Both the position numbers and the translations under genes were made by a program. Positions 35,314 through 36,193 of a stretch of DNA of 36,193 bases are shown in pieces. The stretch lies in the NCBI RefSeq assembly GCF_000426345.1, contig NZ_AUFE01000054.1:1-36193 (forward strand), in the 5' to 3' direction. Within the stretch, counting starts at the first letter, position 1; each line of letters starts with the position of its first letter. This DNA comes from Cupriavidus phytohabitans (GTDB taxonomy: Bacteria > Pseudomonadota > Gammaproteobacteria > Burkholderiales > Burkholderiaceae). The notes beneath the pieces are model-generated. The model was not told the origin of the DNA. It saw only the letters and a list, made by a program, of their open reading frames with translations, and searched no databases.

Positions 35314-35696
35314 ATCAAGGGAACAACCGCAAGAAACGGCGGCCGTAGAAATAGACGAATTAGATATTTCTGACAACTGATATCAAATCGAGTCACTTCC
35401 GTAGTGCCTTTTTTGTCCGAGGATGGCGGACGCGATTTCACCGCTGTAGAAATCGTCGGCATCTGCGCGGCCGATCCGCTCCAGCACGACGGACGCGGGT
35501 TCGTTCGGCCCAGTGGGGGTCGTCTGGAGACGCGGCGGACAGGACAAGACGCTGCTGAAATTCGTCTCGATCTTGCGCCGCCAAGCGAACATGATGATGC
35601 GCGGCGATCCCGACGGGAACGAATAGGATTTCATGCGCCATAGACGCCAGCTCAGCGACTTCCGGATTTCATTTCTCGTCCGGCTAGACGGTACGT

Positions 35697-35829
35697 AGTC
35701 CAGCCAATTCCGGTTTGCTGCACAACTGTGAGGAACCGGAGTTCGTCAGACTGCGTTCTCCGGAAATCAATGACTTAACAGCTAATTCCGTCGCCGCTCG
35801 GCCGTCTTAAAACCGGAATTTGCTGGACT
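35697..35829. repeat. Short diverged inverted repeats upstream of the IS110 transposase
   Basis: AGTCCAGCCAATTCCGGTTT (35697-35716) is inverted, with one mismatch, at 35810-35829. A related direct copy begins AACCGGAGTTCGTCAGACTG near 35734 (15 of 20 bases). Weaker traces occur at about 35781-35793 and 35849-35865. These may be an intergenic repeat family that served as the insertion target. Confidence 0.6.
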
Positions 35830-35893
35830 GCCCTGACGAGAAGCACGAATTAGTCAGTATGACTCCCCTAGGGTGGGGCAAAAGGCTGGCCTG

Positions 35894-35957
35894 CCGCGAG
35901 GAATCAAACGCGGGTTAGCATGACTGCCAGAGCCGCACGGTGTGGACAGTGCCACAC
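35894..35957 (+). ncRNA. Possible IS110 left-end structured RNA (bridge RNA candidate)
   Basis: Directly before the transposase start are two hairpins: CCGCG/CGCGG with a 10-base loop (35894-35913) and GTGTGG/CCACAC with a 6-base loop (35940-35957). IS110-group elements of the IS621 type encode a bridge RNA in this non-coding left end that pairs with donor and target DNA. The location fits; the loops cannot be checked without the element ends. Confidence 0.25.
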
Positions 35958-35985
35958 CCAGGCGATTTCCAGCGCGGAGGCCAGC

Positions 35986-36193
35986 ATGGAACACGATAGC
36001 ACGCTGTATGTCGGCTTGGACGTCCATAAGGACTCGATCACGGTCGCTTACGCACTCGGCGCGGGCGAGGTCGAACTGCTTGGCAGGATCGGTACCTCGA
36101 AGGCCGATATCGATCGCCTGTGCAAGCGCCTGCAGTCTAAAGCGCGCCGGATCCGCATCGTCTACGAGGCGGGCCCATGCGGATATGGCCTTT
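35986..36193 (+). CDS. IS110-family transposase, 5' end (cut by window)
   Basis: 69 codons visible, beginning MEHDSTLYVGLDVHKDSI. The LYVGLDVHKDSITVAYA block carries the first acidic residue of the DEDD RuvC-like catalytic domain of IS110 recombinases, and IVYEAGPCGYGL is the next conserved block. GGAGG lies six bases before the ATG. The rest, including the serine-bearing C-terminal domain, is beyond the window, so the IS110 versus IS1111 subgroup and intactness cannot be judged. The frame is open to the edge. Confidence 0.88.
   Translation, partial: MEHDSTLYVGLDVHKDSITVAYALGAGEVELLGRIGTSKADIDRLCKRLQSKARRIRIVYEAGPCGYGL

Larger units (their letters stand above)
34854..35985. other. 1.1-kb accessory gap: pseudogene, repeats, IS110 non-coding end
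   Basis: Contains a tail-collar pseudogene (35108-35285), a duplicated 13-bp ribosome-site block (35288-35313), short diverged repeats (35697-35829) and, before the transposase, two hairpins (35894-35913 and 35940-35957). A minus-strand frame at 35383-35634 (MKSYSFPSGSPRIIMFAWRR, then YSGEIASAILGQKRHYGSDSI) could be a small hypothetical protein of 83 residues, but its ribosome site is weak and I do not call it. Confidence 0.5.

Noticed and set aside
35641..35880. Integron attC sites before the IS110 element
   Set aside because: The short repeats lack the RYYYAAC and GTTRRRY core sites.

Overview
The window reads as chromosomal DNA of a high-GC betaproteobacterium of the Burkholderiaceae, most likely Cupriavidus or a close Ralstonia-type relative. 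This is inferred from codon use and protein character, not from a marker gene. Most of it is compact housekeeping and metabolic sequence. The last ~4 kb (about 32.1 to 36.2 kb) looks like an accessory, decaying stretch.

Region by region. (1) 1-6015, minus strand: a lipid A aminoarabinose (Ara4N) operon read right to left as arnT, an EamA/ArnE-like half-flippase, arnB, arnC, an ArnA formyltransferase and an ArnA decarboxylase cut by the window edge. The two halves of ArnA are separate, overlapping genes. (2) 6314-10853: an HdeD-like membrane protein, an exported protein of unknown function, a small secreted protein with three FDPYSQGA repeats, a periplasmic amino-acid-binding protein and an acyltransferase-3 membrane protein. 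(3) 11084-16559: a pyrimidine salvage/degradation locus with a GTP cyclohydrolase II-like URC1, a DUF1688 protein (URC4), uracil phosphoribosyltransferase, a RutR-like TetR regulator and cytosine deaminase. A perfect RutR-type palindrome lies just upstream of URC1. This matches the poorly understood URC uracil pathway and is the most interesting system in the window. (4) 16600-20116: tRNA-Leu(CAG) with a near-consensus promoter, a membrane diguanylate cyclase, an exported beta-rich protein and tRNA-Arg(ACG). (5) 20154-24128: a Nudix/metallo-beta-lactamase fusion and two lipoproteins. (6) 24140-24752: a segment bounded by imperfect inverted repeats. (7) 24780-28205: metE and metR, divergent around a perfect MetR box. 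(8) 28215-32091: a small unknown protein, an Lrp/AsnC regulator, a canonical ribA, and a MarR regulator with a class C-type serine hydrolase. (9) 32092-36193: an amino acid permease remnant, a LuxR-type regulator, a LamG protein with an aerolysin-like C-terminal half, a microcystin-dependent/tail-collar pseudogene and the start of an IS110-family transposase.

How the genes work together. The arn genes make and attach Ara4N to lipid A. In the URC locus cytosine deaminase yields uracil, the phosphoribosyltransferase makes UMP, and URC1 plus URC4 are proposed to break the ring down, with the RutR-like protein sensing uracil and controlling the operon. MetR controls metE. The MarR, Lrp and RutR-like genes each have a palindromic control region nearby.
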